Positions 63,601 through 64,000 of a DNA stretch of 64,000 nucleotides are shown one piece after another. The position numbers and the translations under genes are program-made. Within the stretch, counting starts at the first letter, position 1. Every line of letters starts with the position of its first letter. The notes below the pieces were generated by a model. That model searched no databases, had not been told where the DNA came from, and saw only the letters and a list, made by a program, of their open reading frames with translations. Source of the DNA: Chthonomonadales bacterium (GTDB lineage: Bacteria > Armatimonadota > Chthonomonadetes > Chthonomonadales > CAJBBX01); NCBI GenBank assembly GCA_020849275.1, contig JADLGO010000023.1, positions 1 through 64,000 on the forward strand, in the 5' to 3' direction.

Positions 63601-64000
63601 AGTGGAACGACATGCGCCTGGTCGGCAAGAGCGTCAACATCGGCGAGTTCGGAGTCAAGACGCACGATGCCTGGGCGCGCGACCGCGGGCCGGGCGGCTA
63701 CCTGATCATGCGGACCGAGCCGGAGCAGCGTCGTCTGTTCTGGAACGTGGTGCACGTCGGACTGGGCTGGGACGTCACCAAGATCCAGAACTGGTGCTGG
63801 AGCGACGATCCCGACAGCGTTTTCCCGTGGGGCATCGCCTGGAACAACCCGCTGCGGCCCAAGCCCGTGCTCAGGCTCTACCGCAACCTGCGGGCCCTCT
63901 CGGACCTGGTGCGGCGCGACGACCGCGCTCCATCCGTCGTGCTTGTGATGCCGGACACCCTGCGCCAGAGCGCGCCGGACGCGCTGCAGCAGGCCGCGCT
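60669..64000 (+). CDS. Secreted beta-galactosidase-like glycosidase with tandem carbohydrate-binding modules, cut by window end
   Basis: The frame is open from the ATG at 60669 to the window edge, at least 1110 aa. A signal peptide (VGWLAAALAAATCGARVCAA) is followed by two similar beta-sandwich modules, each starting LRNGGFES / LPNGGFED and containing GFAYLAVYEIDAEG / GFAFLAVYQYDRDG (residues about 35-165 and 315-440). Between them lies a Rossmann-like beta-galactosidase trimerisation-type segment. After a bare beta domain comes a TIM barrel (FGTDTYGNMFGSRSASPLTW, GLIYYLNGDFQLALKD, VNIGEFGVKTHDAWARD), whose NGDF and GEFG motifs are candidate acid/base and nucleophile sites of a GH42-like enzyme. 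Confidence 0.78.
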   Translation, partial: MRVGWLAAALAAATCGARVCAADTTQLLRNGGFESAAGWSLGSGIRLDAASPRTGRRALRVDATLGAQAEQIVHAVRPAGRYTLSGWVRTRDVAPREGGGFAYLAVYEIDAEGRNVWYADIAQFRGTRDWTRVERTFTVEPGTEYVSIRAGIHSATGTAWFDDVSLAPGEAAAPWREPARGLARATAYRAAILHEPGFPVRGAATPLPTVARAFGRERIPLTPLSATALADPARFSADRYDLLVIPTGATFPLAARRGLLDFLMRGGDLLCTGGYAFDDLQVREARGWLSYRRYLQREAARARDPRRRLLPNGGFEDGLAEWSADNAARCRAVEEDPFAGRLCARVQVGSPADGARISAELPVKPGRGYLVGARVRTRDVKGSGFAFLAVYQYDRDGKLVTFRDFVQRAGTTGWRRDEYHFDVAPGAARVVLNAGLYLASGTLWVDEATLAPMPREERINAHYGEPADGLVIAPTQLTIFSPDQPLAGASLAPALARPPDLPTRPERASAATRVAGFEATAQLRQNARWLPLLECRDRHGRPAGAAGALVTHYAGPFAGGNWAIFGVTSRDVFAGPEGERRLRRAARLLRLGVRAERLEPGLSIYRAGETARLRLEVANASRARRTARVVLTLFAPERPDRPLRRETRLATLAPASRASIELAWQVPAGAPDFVQARADIAVDGTPVDLAETGFCVYNARVMQGGPRVVFRRNAFEVTRTGSGRTERRMLFGTDTYGNMFGSRSASPLTWFRDLRMMRDNGLHMFENLQYTPPLYSFTEPQWRQFDALIQLSQRFGLPYMAGLLIGHDVAVDDDVLAQQATMCREFARRYRDVPGLIYYLNGDFQLALKDTPDIRRLWNEFLTARHGTDAALRRAWAPADPGGPLGQVPVRAAPSSGWLDARARDLTAFRAALVTRWVSALRAAIRSVDRLHPITSEYYQRPIDGIDLRLTMDGMDAANYGYFGPQPLDTAQMLATIKWNDMRLVGKSVNIGEFGVKTHDAWARDRGPGGYLIMRTEPEQRRLFWNVVHVGLGWDVTKIQNWCWSDDPDSVFPWGIAWNNPLRPKPVLRLYRNLRALSDLVRRDDRAPSVVLVMPDTLRQSAPDALQQAA

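Noticed and set aside
60750-63755. 1001-aa minus-strand open frame
   Set aside because: It is antisense to the signal-peptide-bearing glycosidase, rich in Arg/His/Gly/Val, and has no recognisable motifs; GC-rich DNA leaves such frames open.
25682-64000. Insertion sequences, integrases or attachment sites that would mark the locus as a mobile island
   Set aside because: No transposase or integrase motifs and no tRNA were seen; composition looks uniform by eye.

Overview
The window is very GC-rich (roughly 70 percent or more) and looks chromosomal. A DUF1549/DUF1553 'planctomycete cytochrome' gene sits beside a Tat-exported DUF1501 gene, and there are many Gfo/Idh/MocA oxidoreductases, sugar-phosphate isomerase-like TIM barrels and secreted glycosidases. 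That mix points to a Planctomycetota- or Armatimonadota-like bacterium. There is no rRNA marker, so the phylum is an inference. Two genes with apparent single-base frameshifts suggest either recent decay or residual errors in a draft assembly.

Positions 1-25680 are one large CRISPR-Cas locus read leftward on the minus strand. A cas3 gene comes first. After a promoter-bearing gap follows a long, tightly coupled run: a small frameshifted nuclease-like gene, cas5c, cas8c, cas7, cas4, cmr1, cmr2, cmr3, cmr4, cmr5, cmr6, a CARF-HEPN gene (Csx1 type), a CARF-RelE gene (Cami1 type), cas1, cas2, the leader, and an array of 117 repeats and 116 complete spacers that runs off the left edge. A complete type III-B (Cmr) module therefore lies exactly between cas4 and cas1 of a standard type I-C operon, joined by 4-bp ATGA overlaps at both junctions. 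No cas6 is present, so Cas5c probably makes crRNA for both effectors. Cmr2/Cas10 keeps the GGDD cyclase but has no HD nuclease domain, so the type III arm probably works through cyclic oligoadenylate signalling to two different toxic ribonucleases.

Positions 25824-31623 (plus strand) hold a Dpp-type permease pair, an ABC-2 type exporter membrane protein and a secreted protein made of two copies of one domain. Positions 31722-39296 (minus strand) hold a TIM-barrel isomerase, an oxidoreductase, an ABC ATPase with a degenerate Walker B motif, an SDR oxidoreductase, a deacetylase-like protein and a large secreted protein; a truncated epimerase remnant lies among them. Positions 39481-49670 hold a lipoprotein beta-propeller and a duplicated scrap of its 3' end, a BTAD regulator, a GT-C glycosyltransferase, an oxidoreductase, a GH51-like arabinofuranosidase, and a HAD phosphatase coupled to a deoxyhypusine-synthase-like gene.

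Positions 49695-64000 hold a frameshifted aldehyde dehydrogenase, a coupled TIM-barrel/MDR dehydrogenase pair, the DUF1549/DUF1553-DUF1501 pair followed by two tiny genes, a strong terminator hairpin, a cupin, an oxidoreductase, and a glycosidase cut by the window end. The right-hand 38 kb reads as carbohydrate or polyol degradation and surface functions. I saw no tRNA, rRNA, transposase or integrase.
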